In this document: positions 17,471 through 27,217 of the stretch, piece after piece
Numbering within the stretch: the first letter of the stretch is position 1
Layout: every line of letters starts with the position of its first letter
Origin: Bacteroides sp.
GTDB taxonomy: Bacteria; Bacteroidota; Bacteroidia; Bacteroidales; Muribaculaceae
NCBI GenBank assembly: GCA_023663525.1
Contig: JAMPHF010000003.1
Coordinates: forward strand, 14,185-78,184
Reading direction: 5' to 3'
Length of the DNA: 64,000 nt
Notes under the pieces: generated by a model
What the model was told of the DNA's origin: nothing
What the model saw: the letters and a program-made list of their open reading frames with translations, nothing else
Databases searched by the model: none
Made by a program: the position numbers and the translations under genes

Positions 17471-18142
17471 TTAGATTGTCCCCCCACGGGCTTTGATGCG
17501 CTCATACCACGCCTCGCGCTCTTTCTTCAGGTCGTAGCCGCGCTTGGTGAGGTAATTGTTGATGCGACCTTTGTACTTACCGAACACCTCATGCTTCTTG
17601 TTTGAGGTCTCGGCATCGATTGCAAGTTCGCGTGCCTCGATGAGCCACGCCATGATCTGTGCTTTCTCCTCGTCGGTGAGAGTCGGGATCATGTCGAGGT
17701 GGGAGTCGTAGGTGACTTTCACGACACCGTAGGTCATACCGTCCTTGACGGCTGTAATCTGTTCGGGTGTGAGGTAGAGCGACAGGTCGGCGGGAAATTC
17801 AAAGTGGCTGCGATAGAGAGCCGCGTCCTTTTCATTTTGCGCTGCCTGGACAGCCTGATTCTTCTCGTCGCCGGTCAGAGTCTCCTTGGCGGTCTTGACT
17901 TTCTCGTCGCGGACAGTGTAGATGTCGTTGAGCTTGAAGTAGCGGTTGGCAATGATGTTGGTCACGTCCTTGGCTTTGTCTGCGTCATTGAGACCGAGGC
18001 CATCGACGATTTTCTGCGAACGTTTCACGATTGACTCGACGTATGCCGGGTCGCGTCCTTCGGAGTTCAGCTCCACTGCTCCGGCACTCAGAGCGAATGT
18101 CGGGAGCAGCAGACCGATTATGCATGATTTGTATAGATTCAT
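17471..18142 (-). CDS. Exported DUF3826 family protein
   Basis: A 223-residue, mostly helical exported protein with a signal peptide (about 1-22, ending SAGAVE). It belongs to the DUF3826 type seen next to pectate lyases in Bacteroidota pectin loci; no activity is known to me. Visible features are long amphipathic helices rich in Lys, Glu and Ala. A segment ending FEFPADLSLYLTPEQITAVKDG resembles motifs of small helical proteins that pack around folded enzymes. It lies 21 bases downstream of the pectate-lyase gene and upstream of the beta-helix/TIM-barrel gene, so co-expression is nearly certain. Confidence 0.75.
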   Translation of the reverse strand: MNLYKSCIIGLLLPTFALSAGAVELNSEGRDPAYVESIVKRSQKIVDGLGLNDADKAKDVTNIIANRYFKLNDIYTVRDEKVKTAKETLTGDEKNQAVQAAQNEKDAALYRSHFEFPADLSLYLTPEQITAVKDGMTYGVVKVTYDSHLDMIPTLTDEEKAQIMAWLIEARELAIDAETSNKKHEVFGKYKGRINNYLTKRGYDLKKEREAWYERIKARGGTI

Positions 18143-18163
18143 GATTGGAATTTTTGGCGATGA

Positions 18164-19900
18164 TTACATGAGTTTGCCCTTTGAGGCGAGAGTGTCGAAA
18201 TTGTTTCTCAGGTCAGTCCAATCGACTTTGATCTTGGTGCTGATTCCGTTGATATACTTCTCGATGTTGGTGTAGCCGTCGCCGGTGCAATCCTGATTTG
18301 CGTCAGAGGGGTCGTTGGGGTTGAGACCGTTGGCAATTTCCCATTCGTCGGGCATACCGTCCTTGTCTGTATCAACGTAAGGAGTGCCTTTATATTCGGG
18401 ATAGCCGCCCATCTGCATCGGGTCTGTGATGATGCCAAGCTTGTAGGAATCCTTGGGAAGACGGCGATATTTGAATGAACCGTCCTCTGCCTTTGATTTT
18501 TCCGAAAGCCCTGAGGTGTCGCCGTTGTATTTCGGAGCGAGTTTCTCGTCATAGTAGGGGACACTGGTCCTGACCTCCTCGATGATACGCTCATCAACGA
18601 TGTCGCGGGTCGGGATTGTCGCGCCAACGTTCTTGAGGATGAAGTCGTAGGCATCGTCGGCCGATGAGATGCGGACATAGGGCATCTCAAACGGAGTCTT
18701 CGAACGCATGTAGTATGTAAATTCGCCGGTATCGGGGTCTGATTCAATCTGTATACCGCCTGCCCAGTTGTCGGCAGTGATTTCGGGATAGCCTTCCATC
18801 ACGTTGCCCTCGGCATAGACGCGTCCGTAGACCTTGTGGTCGAGTTTGCTTCGTCCGGCTTCGGGCTTGAGGATGCGGTGACCGATGGGAGTGTCTTTCG
18901 GGGTTGCGGGACCCGGTTTGTAGTAGTTGTTGATCATGTTGAACTTCGCAGTGTAGTCACCACCGTCCGATGAGCGGTGAACCCAGTTGTAGACCACATT
19001 GTTGACGAAGTTAAACACGCCGTTCCAACCGATTGACGGGTTGCGGCCCGAGTTGCTGGCCCAGAGGTTGCGGGTGAACATGTTGTTCTCGCCGCCGAGG
19101 GTCGAACCGAAAGCGTGGTTATAGGTGTCGAGAGCCTTGGCTGAAATGGTGTTCTGTATGGTGACGTTGACTGTCGGGAGCTTGAGGTCGGTGGACTTAT
19201 ACTGACCTTCGCTGGGGTCATACATGTGGCGGTAGAACGAGATGTTTTCGTCGAGACCCCATGTGGCGGAGCAGTGGTCAATCATGATGTTGCCGACGGG
19301 ATTGCCGCCGAAGGAGTCTTCACGGTTGCTCACGCGGGTGTCACCACGGCGGAAACGCATGTGACGGATGACAACGTCATGCGTATCGACCTGAAATGAC
19401 TCGCCGGCGATGCAGACACCGTCGCCGGGTGCTGTCTGTCCTGCGATTGTGACGTAGGGAGCGCGGACATAGAGCGGAGTCTTGAGGTTGATGACACCGG
19501 AAACGTTGAACACGATGATGCGCGCACCGCCCTGCTCACATGCCCAGCGGAATGAACCGGGACCGCTGTCATTGAGGTTTGTGACCGTGAGGACCTTACC
19601 GCCACGTCCACCGGGTGAGTACATGCCGCCGCCTTCAGCTCCGGGGAATGCGGGGATTGTGGCCTTGACGAGGTCATCGGGACGTGATGCCCAGGGCACG
19701 TAGGGGCGACCTTCGCGTGCCTCTTTCTCGACAATGGGTTTTGCGACAGCCCATGCGGAGTCAGAGTGCTCGCGAGCCGATGTGATCATTGTCTGGTAAT
19801 ACTCTTTTGCTTCAGGACTCAGTTGAGGATACTGTGCCATCATGGTCGCAGGGACTGCAAGAAGTGCCGCCACGGCCCATGTTGTGATTTGACGATTCAT
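18164..19900 (-). CDS. Pectate lyase, polysaccharide lyase family 1
   Basis: A 578-residue exported lyase expected to cleave homogalacturonan by calcium-dependent beta-elimination. The signal peptide (about 1-22) ends at MMAQ. The PL1 beta-helix begins at IPAFPGAEGGG (about 83), with GGRGGKVLTVTNLNDSGPGS, and includes IMIDHCSATWGLDENISFY and GRNPSIGWNGVFNFVNNVVYNW. Near the C terminus a calcium-binding thrombospondin-type segment (DTDKDGMPDEWE, DCTGDGYTN) is typical of PL1 enzymes from Bacteroidota. There is no lipobox, so it is likely periplasmic or outer-membrane associated. Substrate specificity within pectin cannot be read from the sequence. Confidence 0.92.
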   Translation of the reverse strand: MNRQITTWAVAALLAVPATMMAQYPQLSPEAKEYYQTMITSAREHSDSAWAVAKPIVEKEAREGRPYVPWASRPDDLVKATIPAFPGAEGGGMYSPGGRGGKVLTVTNLNDSGPGSFRWACEQGGARIIVFNVSGVINLKTPLYVRAPYVTIAGQTAPGDGVCIAGESFQVDTHDVVIRHMRFRRGDTRVSNREDSFGGNPVGNIMIDHCSATWGLDENISFYRHMYDPSEGQYKSTDLKLPTVNVTIQNTISAKALDTYNHAFGSTLGGENNMFTRNLWASNSGRNPSIGWNGVFNFVNNVVYNWVHRSSDGGDYTAKFNMINNYYKPGPATPKDTPIGHRILKPEAGRSKLDHKVYGRVYAEGNVMEGYPEITADNWAGGIQIESDPDTGEFTYYMRSKTPFEMPYVRISSADDAYDFILKNVGATIPTRDIVDERIIEEVRTSVPYYDEKLAPKYNGDTSGLSEKSKAEDGSFKYRRLPKDSYKLGIITDPMQMGGYPEYKGTPYVDTDKDGMPDEWEIANGLNPNDPSDANQDCTGDGYTNIEKYINGISTKIKVDWTDLRNNFDTLASKGKLM

Positions 19901-20006
19901 TATTTCTTCAGATGATGGTTTAAATGAGTAAGGTGTTATTGTATTTTAGACATATAATCTTATGCTAAGTTTAACCCTCTCGAAGTGAATAATAGTTAAA
20001 AAAACG

Positions 20007-20046
20007 GTGGGGAATACATGGTTGATAATCGCCATGGATTCCCCAC
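20007..20046 (-). terminator. Terminator or attenuator between susD and the lyase genes
   Basis: A long hairpin (20007-20021 with 20032-20046; two mismatches, including a bulge-like AC/GG) lies 31 bases after the susD stop. On the minus strand it is followed by a run of seven T residues. No clear promoter was found between it and the lyase start, so it may be a partial terminator that sets lower expression of the enzymes relative to SusC/SusD. Confidence 0.7.
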
Positions 20047-20076
20047 GATTTTTATTTACAAGTCATTGAGATTTTT

Positions 20077-22263
20077 TTACTCAGCGAGGGGGTCGAATGT
20101 GCCTGCTGCACCACCGTTGGCCACATTGTTCCATCCGATGGTCTGCTCGATGGTCGGGTTAGCCTGCATGGCACCGTATGAGAGACCGGGGAAGTAGTAC
20201 TGCGGACGGAAATCGATGTAGAGCTGCTGGTGATCCGAGTTGTAGCCGTCACCCTTCTTGGTCTTGCGCTCAAGGTATGTTGTGTACCAGTCAGCGAGAG
20301 TGGCGAGCTGGGGTTCGAGATCGTTGCGGTAGTCAATGGCTGCGCAGCGGGTCACGTCCTTGAGGGGGTCGGGGTTGGAGCCGTCGCTGCCCCACTTGTC
20401 ACCACCGAGACCGCCGTTGTACTTATCCTGCACGCAGAACTCCATGTTCTCACGGCGAGTGCCGTTGAGAGGCTCGAAGCCGAGATAGGTGCAGGTGTTG
20501 CCGCCCCATCCTGAGAGCTTCCAGCTTGTGGGTGCGCCTGACACTGTTCCCTGACCGCCGTCAAAGAGCATCCAGCGGCGGAGGTCGTCGAAACGCTTGC
20601 CTTCGTAGGCGAACTCAATCTGACGCTCGTAGAGGATTGCTGCCATACATGCTGCCTCGTCAGACGAAAGATTAGCCTGAAGACCGCAGTCGCCGGTGTA
20701 GCCTACGCGTGTGCGGATTTTCTTCAGTTGCTCGACAGCCACATCGGGGTGACCTGCCTGACAAGCAGCCTCGGCATAGTTGAGGACAACCTCAGCATAG
20801 CGCATGTTGATGACAGGAGCGGCTGAGAGTTTGAAGCCGTTGCCCTGAGAGAAATCATAGCGGTATGCGCCCATGACGTGGAGGTCATCGGTACGCTTGC
20901 GGACATACATGCCCTTAACGTTGGCCATCAGACCGTCGGGACCGTATGTGTCACTGTTCTCGATGTCGGCACGGTCATCAGCTTTGGTGTACCATACATA
21001 GTTCCAGAGCTGATAGTCAGCACCCTGATAGGGATAGTGTCTTTCAGCATTGATCGCGTCACCATTGAATGCCCAGCATACACCGGGGAAAGCGAATGTG
21101 CGGTAGAAGCGCGGGTCGCGGTCAAGGAAGGGGAGATTGCTGTTGTAGGAAATGTCGGAGGGGTTGAGCTTGGTGTAGCTGTTGTAGCTCGACGGACGCT
21201 TGCCATCCTTCATCGGGAAGAGGTCAACCATTGCTGCCGACGGGGTTTTGCCACCGCCGCCGAAGCTGTTGGATGGACGGATGCCGTTTTCCCAACCATT
21301 GTTTTTAGCGAAGTCAGGCGTACCGGAAGTCCAGGTATTGTATTGAGCAAACCATATAGCTTCAGGATTTGCCTCTGATGCACCGTCAATGAATATCTTT
21401 GCCCAGTTGGAGGCATTTGTGCCGGGGTTATTTTCGTATGCGAGATAGTTTCCATAGCGGTTGATCTCGGGGATTGCAGTCTGGAAGAAGTTGTAAGCGT
21501 CAATCCAACGCTGCTTGTCGTTTGCACGGTTGAAAAGCGGGCTTGCATAGAGAACCATCATGCGGCCTTTGAGTGCGAGAACGGTGGCCACTGTCGGACG
21601 TCCATACTCGTAGTTGTTCTGACCGGCAATCTTACCTTCGAGCAGGGTAGCTGCCATGTCGAGATCGGCCATGATGAAATCGAATGTCTGCTTGGTCGTG
21701 GAGCGGGGTATTCCGGCCTGTGGAACCGGGTCGAGAACCTCAGTGACCAGAGGCAGACCGCCATACCAATTAAACATCAGATAATAGCTCCATGCGCGGA
21801 GGAAATATGCCTGACCGAGAAATTCAGCCTTGTGTTCTTCGCTGAGTGAGCTTGACGTGACACCGTTGATGAAGTCGTTGATGTCACGGATACGTCCCCA
21901 TGCAGAGTTACGGATCTTGTTGGCCTGTCCCTGGAAGAAGTCCATAACGGAGTTGGTATTGGACATGGACGTGAGTTCGATCTGAGGATTCACGAATGAG
22001 CCGAAACCGCTGTATTCCTCGGTGCTCTTTGCCATGTCATCGGCATCGCCTGAACTCGGGGAGAGATAGGGCCATGATCCATTGAATGTGAAGGGGAGCG
22101 CGAGCATGTAGAGGTCCTGGAGACGGCCGTTGGCACCCGAAGGATAGTTGTAGGCATCGGGCGTGGTTGAGTCATAATTACCCATCTCCTTCATGAAGTC
22201 ATCGGAACATGAAGAAAATGCCAGGCACGCAGCCGCAGTTATGATATATGATTTTAATTTCAT
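20077..22263 (-). CDS. SusD/RagB-family surface glycan-binding lipoprotein
   Basis: A 728-residue lipoprotein (lipobox SSCS, Cys19) that caps the SusC barrel and binds the glycan at the outer face of the outer membrane. It is longer than SusD itself (551), as is common for pectin SusD proteins. Typical segments are the N-terminal TPR-like helices with YFLRAWSYYLMFNWYGGLPLV (two parts, about 152-172), the early GRLQDLYM region, and the C-terminal YERQIEFAYEGKRFDDLRRWML stretch that ends the RagB fold. It sits 12 bases after the susC stop, a tight operon. Ligand inferred as pectic glycan from the neighbouring lyase. Confidence 0.96.
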   Translation of the reverse strand: MKLKSYIITAAACLAFSSCSDDFMKEMGNYDSTTPDAYNYPSGANGRLQDLYMLALPFTFNGSWPYLSPSSGDADDMAKSTEEYSGFGSFVNPQIELTSMSNTNSVMDFFQGQANKIRNSAWGRIRDINDFINGVTSSSLSEEHKAEFLGQAYFLRAWSYYLMFNWYGGLPLVTEVLDPVPQAGIPRSTTKQTFDFIMADLDMAATLLEGKIAGQNNYEYGRPTVATVLALKGRMMVLYASPLFNRANDKQRWIDAYNFFQTAIPEINRYGNYLAYENNPGTNASNWAKIFIDGASEANPEAIWFAQYNTWTSGTPDFAKNNGWENGIRPSNSFGGGGKTPSAAMVDLFPMKDGKRPSSYNSYTKLNPSDISYNSNLPFLDRDPRFYRTFAFPGVCWAFNGDAINAERHYPYQGADYQLWNYVWYTKADDRADIENSDTYGPDGLMANVKGMYVRKRTDDLHVMGAYRYDFSQGNGFKLSAAPVINMRYAEVVLNYAEAACQAGHPDVAVEQLKKIRTRVGYTGDCGLQANLSSDEAACMAAILYERQIEFAYEGKRFDDLRRWMLFDGGQGTVSGAPTSWKLSGWGGNTCTYLGFEPLNGTRRENMEFCVQDKYNGGLGGDKWGSDGSNPDPLKDVTRCAAIDYRNDLEPQLATLADWYTTYLERKTKKGDGYNSDHQQLYIDFRPQYYFPGLSYGAMQANPTIEQTIGWNNVANGGAAGTFDPLAE

Positions 22264-22275
22264 ATTGAATGGATA

Positions 22276-25200
22276 TTAGAATGAGAGATTAACACCGACT
22301 GTGAATTTACGGAGGTTAGGATAGTTGCCGTAACTGCCTGCCATCGGATTCATGAACTTGTCAGGATAGGGATTGTAGAAGTTCAGGAGGTTCTGACCGG
22401 TCACGTTGATACGTGCGGAATTGATGCCGACCTTTTTTGTGAGTTTAGACGGAATCGAATATGCGAGGGTCAGACGGGTGAGGCGTGCAGTGGCGGCACT
22501 GATGCGCCAGAATGTCGACGCTGTGCTGTTGATTGCCCAGTTGGGGTTGGGGTAGTATGCATCGCGGTTTGATTCGAGAAGCAGACGGCCCTGTGCATCG
22601 TAGATGTCTTCGTAGACATACACATTGTCCGGATTCCAGAATGACGGCATGTTGGTGTACTGCATGTCGTTGATGCTGGTCGAGATGGCTTTGGACGGTA
22701 CTGTCGTGTAACCGCCCCACTGTGCGCTGATCTGAGCGGTGAGCGAGAAGTTCTTGTAGTTTGCACCGAGGTTGAATGTCATTCCGTAGGGGTTTGAACG
22801 GTTCGAGAGACGCACCTGGTCGTTGTCCTTATCGACAACACCGTCGGGAGCTGCGTAAGTTCCGTCGGGCTGCTGCGGACCGCGAACATCCTTGTAGATG
22901 AGCATACCGGGGCGTACCTGGTCTTTGCTCATACCCATGTAGGAAGTGATGTTGTACTTGGCGAAGTACTCATCGATGTCCTGGAAGCTGCGGAACATAC
23001 CGAGGCACTGCATACCCCATGTTCCGACATCTGCGCGGTGACCCTTGGTCTGCTGGCGGTAGAGATATTCTGTTTTCCAAGGAATAAGGAGTACCTTGTT
23101 GTCAGAAAGACCTGTGTTCATGCCGATGCGGTAGCTGAAATCCTTGCCGATGTTGCCACGCCAGTTGACTGAAAGCTCAGCACCGTAGAGATCCATCTTG
23201 CCATAGTTCATCGGGGCAGATGCGATACCTACGAGACCGGGGACACCTGAACCTGAGGTAAAGGGCATGAGCATTTCGCGGTCCCAAGTATAATATGCAT
23301 CCAAACCGATGTTGAGGCGGCTGTGGAGGAGATTGACATCGATACCTGCATTGAACTTGCTACTCTTGTCCCAGTGGGCGTTGCGGTTGACGGCTGAATT
23401 GTCGTTCATCTTGATGTTGGAACCTGCCTGGATTTTATTGCCAAAACCGAAGATCGGGCCCTTGTCCTGGTCAGTACCGTAGGTCTGCATCCACTGCCAT
23501 GCGTTGGTGTTGTCACGACCCGTGATACCGTAAGATGCACGGATCTTGAGGTAATCGATCCAGCTTACAGCGTTGCGGAACCAGTCTTCTTCAGAGATAA
23601 TCCAGCCTGCTGACACTGACGGGAATTTGCCCCAGTAGTTTTCGGGAGCGAATTTGGTCGATGAGTCGATACGGAGAAGGAATTCGAGAAGGTAGCGGTT
23701 GTTGTAGGCATAGTTTGCACGGAAGATATAGGAGAGTGAACCTGCCTCAGATCGAGTAAATTTTGTAGTCTGCGCACTCTTTTCACTCACTGAATTTGAT
23801 TGACCTGTCGTGAACTCGTAAGGATATGTCACCATACCTAAGAGCCATTCACTTTCAAACTCAGATTTCTCAATGCCGAAAAGAGCGTTGATAGAATGAT
23901 TGTTGAAGTCGCGGTTGTAGGTAAGGGTGAAGTTCATCTGATAGCTGTCAGCGCGATCCATTGTACGGCTGAGGAAGCCGCCTTCTTGACCGTTGGGGAC
24001 GGCGACACCGCCGTTGGCGAGAACGAAGTTGGTGGGAGTCATGAGTGCCTCGTAAGCAGCTTCCTCACCTGCAATGGGTGTGTAGAGGTGGTTGCCTGAA
24101 CCTGAACGGACGTTCATCATATAGAGGTCATACTCTGAACCGTATTCATTGGTCTTTGTTGTGCTGATGGTCTTGGCATAGCTGAAGCGGGCTTTGAGTC
24201 CCTGGAGCGGCGCAATGAAACCGAAGTCGAGTTCGAGGTTTGTGTTGACCTGGAAGTTTGATGACTTGTTGCGGCTATAATCACCGGTGTTCTGGAGTAC
24301 GGTGTGGTTGTAGTTCTGATCCTGGTTGGCTTGAGCGTTGGTGGGACCGTAAGTGGCCATTGCATAACCATTGACTGACTCAGGAATGTAGCGGGGATGG
24401 GTCAGGAGGAGATTATACATTTTTTCGTCGCTTGATCCGCCGACTTTCACGAGGGGTTTGTTCTTGTTGCCGTAGTCACCTGAAATCTGGAGTGAAGCCT
24501 TGACCCACTTTTTGAGAGTCACGTCAACACCTGCACGGTAGTTCCAGCGGTCATAGTCGAGGCGACCGAGGTTACCGTCCTGATCGAAGTAGCCGATGTT
24601 GGCATAGTAGTTGGCCTTTTCGGTTGCGCCGCTGACACCTACATTGTGCTTCATCATGAAGGCTGTCTTCCAGTTGTCTTCAAGAAGATCGTAGTTTAGG
24701 CTGCGCATTGCCTGAAGCTCGTCGGCCTGGAAAAGCGCGGTGCGGTGGTTGAGAGTAGTGTTGGTGGGGTCGGCAGCGGCCATGGCGTTGTAGAGGCGAC
24801 CATAGTCGTATGCATTGAGCATCTTGGGGTTGGAGATGGCGTCGGTGAAACCGAATGTGCCGCTATAACTGATGACAGGCTCGCCGAGCTTACCTTTCTT
24901 GGTGGTCACGAGGATTACACCGTTGGCCGCACGTGAACCGTAGACGGCTGCCGATGCGTCCTTGAGGACTGTGATGCTCTCGACATCGTTCGGGTCAAGG
25001 TTGTTGAAGGCTTCGGCACCGAGGTTCTGACCGTCGGTGTTACCGATCTTCACAGAGTTGTTGTAGACCACGCCGTCGATGACGAACAGAGGCTCCTGGA
25101 CTTTCACGCCGACTTCGCCGATGGTGCGTGCGCCACGGACAAACATCTGAGCGTTTGTGCCCGGCTGGCTTTCACCGCCGCTCACGCTAAGACCGTTGAC

Positions 25201-25632
25201 GAGACCGCTGAGCGAAGATGCGAGGTTGCCGTCGGCAAGGTCCTTGATGTCGTCCATTGCCACTGTCGAGATTGCGCCGGTGAGGTGGGCTTTCTTCTGA
25301 GTGCCGTAACCTACCACGACGACTTCATCAAGATTCTGGCTGTCTTCCTGGAGCACGATGTCCTTGATGTTGAAATCAGAGATCACCATGGGCACGTAGC
25401 CGATGTAGGATACTTCCACTTTACCTCCCTTTGGCACTTTGATCGAGAAATTACCGTCAATGTCGGTGATGGTGACAATGTCAGTGTCAACTACACGGAC
25501 TGTGGCACCGATCAGAGGCTCGGCCTGTGAGTCAGTTACTGTGGCCTGATAGGTGATGTCCTGCGCGAACGCGGGGATGGCCAACAGAAGCGCAAATAGG
25601 ACGAGGCTTATTTTTGCTATAAAGTGTTTCAT
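22276..25632 (-). CDS. SusC/RagA-family TonB-linked outer-membrane transporter
   Basis: A 1118-residue TonB-dependent transporter that imports oligosaccharides. The signal peptide (1-24) ends AFAQ. A carboxypeptidase-regulatory-like domain follows (about 26-100, with AEPLIGATVRV and TDIDGNFSI), then the SusC signature NLDEVVVVGYGTQKKAHLTG (about 96-115). The plug domain and a 22-strand barrel follow, ending in the aromatic C terminus GVNLSF. Length and order are standard. It lies 21 bases after the DUF4957/DUF5123 lipoprotein gene and just before susD. Confidence 0.97.
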   Translation of the reverse strand: MKHFIAKISLVLFALLLAIPAFAQDITYQATVTDSQAEPLIGATVRVVDTDIVTITDIDGNFSIKVPKGGKVEVSYIGYVPMVISDFNIKDIVLQEDSQNLDEVVVVGYGTQKKAHLTGAISTVAMDDIKDLADGNLASSLSGLVNGLSVSGGESQPGTNAQMFVRGARTIGEVGVKVQEPLFVIDGVVYNNSVKIGNTDGQNLGAEAFNNLDPNDVESITVLKDASAAVYGSRAANGVILVTTKKGKLGEPVISYSGTFGFTDAISNPKMLNAYDYGRLYNAMAAADPTNTTLNHRTALFQADELQAMRSLNYDLLEDNWKTAFMMKHNVGVSGATEKANYYANIGYFDQDGNLGRLDYDRWNYRAGVDVTLKKWVKASLQISGDYGNKNKPLVKVGGSSDEKMYNLLLTHPRYIPESVNGYAMATYGPTNAQANQDQNYNHTVLQNTGDYSRNKSSNFQVNTNLELDFGFIAPLQGLKARFSYAKTISTTKTNEYGSEYDLYMMNVRSGSGNHLYTPIAGEEAAYEALMTPTNFVLANGGVAVPNGQEGGFLSRTMDRADSYQMNFTLTYNRDFNNHSINALFGIEKSEFESEWLLGMVTYPYEFTTGQSNSVSEKSAQTTKFTRSEAGSLSYIFRANYAYNNRYLLEFLLRIDSSTKFAPENYWGKFPSVSAGWIISEEDWFRNAVSWIDYLKIRASYGITGRDNTNAWQWMQTYGTDQDKGPIFGFGNKIQAGSNIKMNDNSAVNRNAHWDKSSKFNAGIDVNLLHSRLNIGLDAYYTWDREMLMPFTSGSGVPGLVGIASAPMNYGKMDLYGAELSVNWRGNIGKDFSYRIGMNTGLSDNKVLLIPWKTEYLYRQQTKGHRADVGTWGMQCLGMFRSFQDIDEYFAKYNITSYMGMSKDQVRPGMLIYKDVRGPQQPDGTYAAPDGVVDKDNDQVRLSNRSNPYGMTFNLGANYKNFSLTAQISAQWGGYTTVPSKAISTSINDMQYTNMPSFWNPDNVYVYEDIYDAQGRLLLESNRDAYYPNPNWAINSTASTFWRISAATARLTRLTLAYSIPSKLTKKVGINSARINVTGQNLLNFYNPYPDKFMNPMAGSYGNYPNLRKFTVGVNLSF

Positions 25633-25653
25633 TTGTCTTTAAATTTAAGGTGT

Positions 25654-27141
25654 TTATTCAAACCAGCGGGGGTCACCGATTTTATTTTCAACACAGATGG
25701 ATGCCTGCGGACGGAAGTTGACGCCACCCTTTTCTTCGTCGAGGTTGAACATTTCGGCTGTCGGGCCAACGAAGTTGGGGTCCACTATCTCTGACATCTT
25801 CTTGATATTGCTGCTGAGGTTTGCTTCATCGCCTGCGCCCCATGACACGTTGTCGGACGATACCTGGCTTGTACCGTTGCGGAAGCAGTATTGGTCAACA
25901 CGCATGATGTCGTAGAAGATACAGTGATTGATTGTGGCTACGAGACCGCTGTTGTCCATGTTGTTGGCAAACTGGTCGCCGGTAAATGTCTTGTAGAATG
26001 TGCAGTATGTGATGGAATGTTCGGTGGTTGCACCGGGACCGAACGCTTTTTCGGGCTGCATACGGACACCGTAGCGAAGGAAACGACACTTGTAGTTTTC
26101 AAGATTGTAGAATGTGCTTTTGGTGAGTGTCATTCTCTCGATTCCGGCAAAGCCCCCGTTGTCTTCAAGGCTGATTGCAGGCTTGGCGTTGGCTTTCTTG
26201 AACTGGACCACGCAGTTGTCGATGCGGATGTTCTTGAATGCCCATCCTGAATTGCCGCTGACCTTTCCGGTTGCAATGAGGCTTGAGGGAACGTTGCGGA
26301 GGTTGCATGATTCGAGCGTTACGGGATTCATCACGATGTAGCCGTCTTTTACGCTGCTCGACATTGCCTTGAGACCGAGCGACTCGGTCGAGAAGCGTGC
26401 ATCAGCGTCACCGTTGATGATGATGAGGCTGGTGAGGGGGGCTTCAGTCATGTCGAAGTCGATGTAGCGGAGCACCAGACCGTTCTGGTTGGTGAACGCA
26501 CCCTGATCCTTGACAACTACGAGCGGACGGTTGTAGCGGTCGCCACGGATGGTGACGTTTGCAACCCTGAGGTCGGCGTTGCCTGTGAGATTGTAGGTCG
26601 CACCTGCGATAAGCTCGAAAGCAATCTCATCGGTTGAGTTTTCGGGAAGATTCTCAGCGATGAACTTAGAGATCTCCATGCCTTCGGGGATGGTGGTGGC
26701 GGGGAGCATGGTGCTGTAAGCCACGACTGAGGGCGATACGGAGCTCTTGTTGTTGAGTTTCTCGTTGCCGATTGACCCGACACTCACCTCATACTTGGTG
26801 TCGATTTCGCGTTTGAAAGAGAAGTGACAACCGTCGATGACGCTGTCTTTCACAATCGCGATGGGATTCTCGGGATCATTGACAATGTTGACGTTGGCAA
26901 GATAGCCGCTGGCACCGAAAACGACGGGCCAGGAAACATCAACACTCTGAGAGCCGTCGCCGGCCGTCTGCACCTTGAAGTTGTCCAGACTAAGCTCCGG
27001 CGCCTCCAATTGAGTATTGGTCACGCCTGCACCCGGGCTGAAACGCTCGCTATCGTCCACGCCTTCGGCGCAAGATGTCACGAGTGCCAGCATCATGGTG
27101 GAGCAGCATAGACCACTGAGCCATTTGATTCTGTAGTTCAT
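25654..27141 (-). CDS. Surface lipoprotein, DUF4957/DUF5123 type, putative pectin-binding
   Basis: A 495-residue lipoprotein (lipobox VTSC, Cys24). After a fibronectin-like domain (about 45-145), the protein becomes a beta-helix-like array (about 150-400) with short repeats such as NVTIRGDRYNRPLVVV and NCHIRNV-like turns. A C-terminal segment (ITYCTFYKTFTGDQF to DPRWFE) is typical of DUF5123. Such proteins occupy the SusE-like position of homogalacturonan and other pectin loci and are thought to bind the glycan at the cell surface. No catalytic residues are apparent. It follows the TIM-barrel gene and precedes susC by 21 bases. Confidence 0.8.
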   Translation of the reverse strand: MNYRIKWLSGLCCSTMMLALVTSCAEGVDDSERFSPGAGVTNTQLEAPELSLDNFKVQTAGDGSQSVDVSWPVVFGASGYLANVNIVNDPENPIAIVKDSVIDGCHFSFKREIDTKYEVSVGSIGNEKLNNKSSVSPSVVAYSTMLPATTIPEGMEISKFIAENLPENSTDEIAFELIAGATYNLTGNADLRVANVTIRGDRYNRPLVVVKDQGAFTNQNGLVLRYIDFDMTEAPLTSLIIINGDADARFSTESLGLKAMSSSVKDGYIVMNPVTLESCNLRNVPSSLIATGKVSGNSGWAFKNIRIDNCVVQFKKANAKPAISLEDNGGFAGIERMTLTKSTFYNLENYKCRFLRYGVRMQPEKAFGPGATTEHSITYCTFYKTFTGDQFANNMDNSGLVATINHCIFYDIMRVDQYCFRNGTSQVSSDNVSWGAGDEANLSSNIKKMSEIVDPNFVGPTAEMFNLDEEKGGVNFRPQASICVENKIGDPRWFE

Positions 27142-27217
27142 GGTTCTTGATTGATAGTTTTGGTTAGTAATTATTGATTGATTTTATATTTGTCGTTGTC
27201 AGGGGTGCGACCGGCGG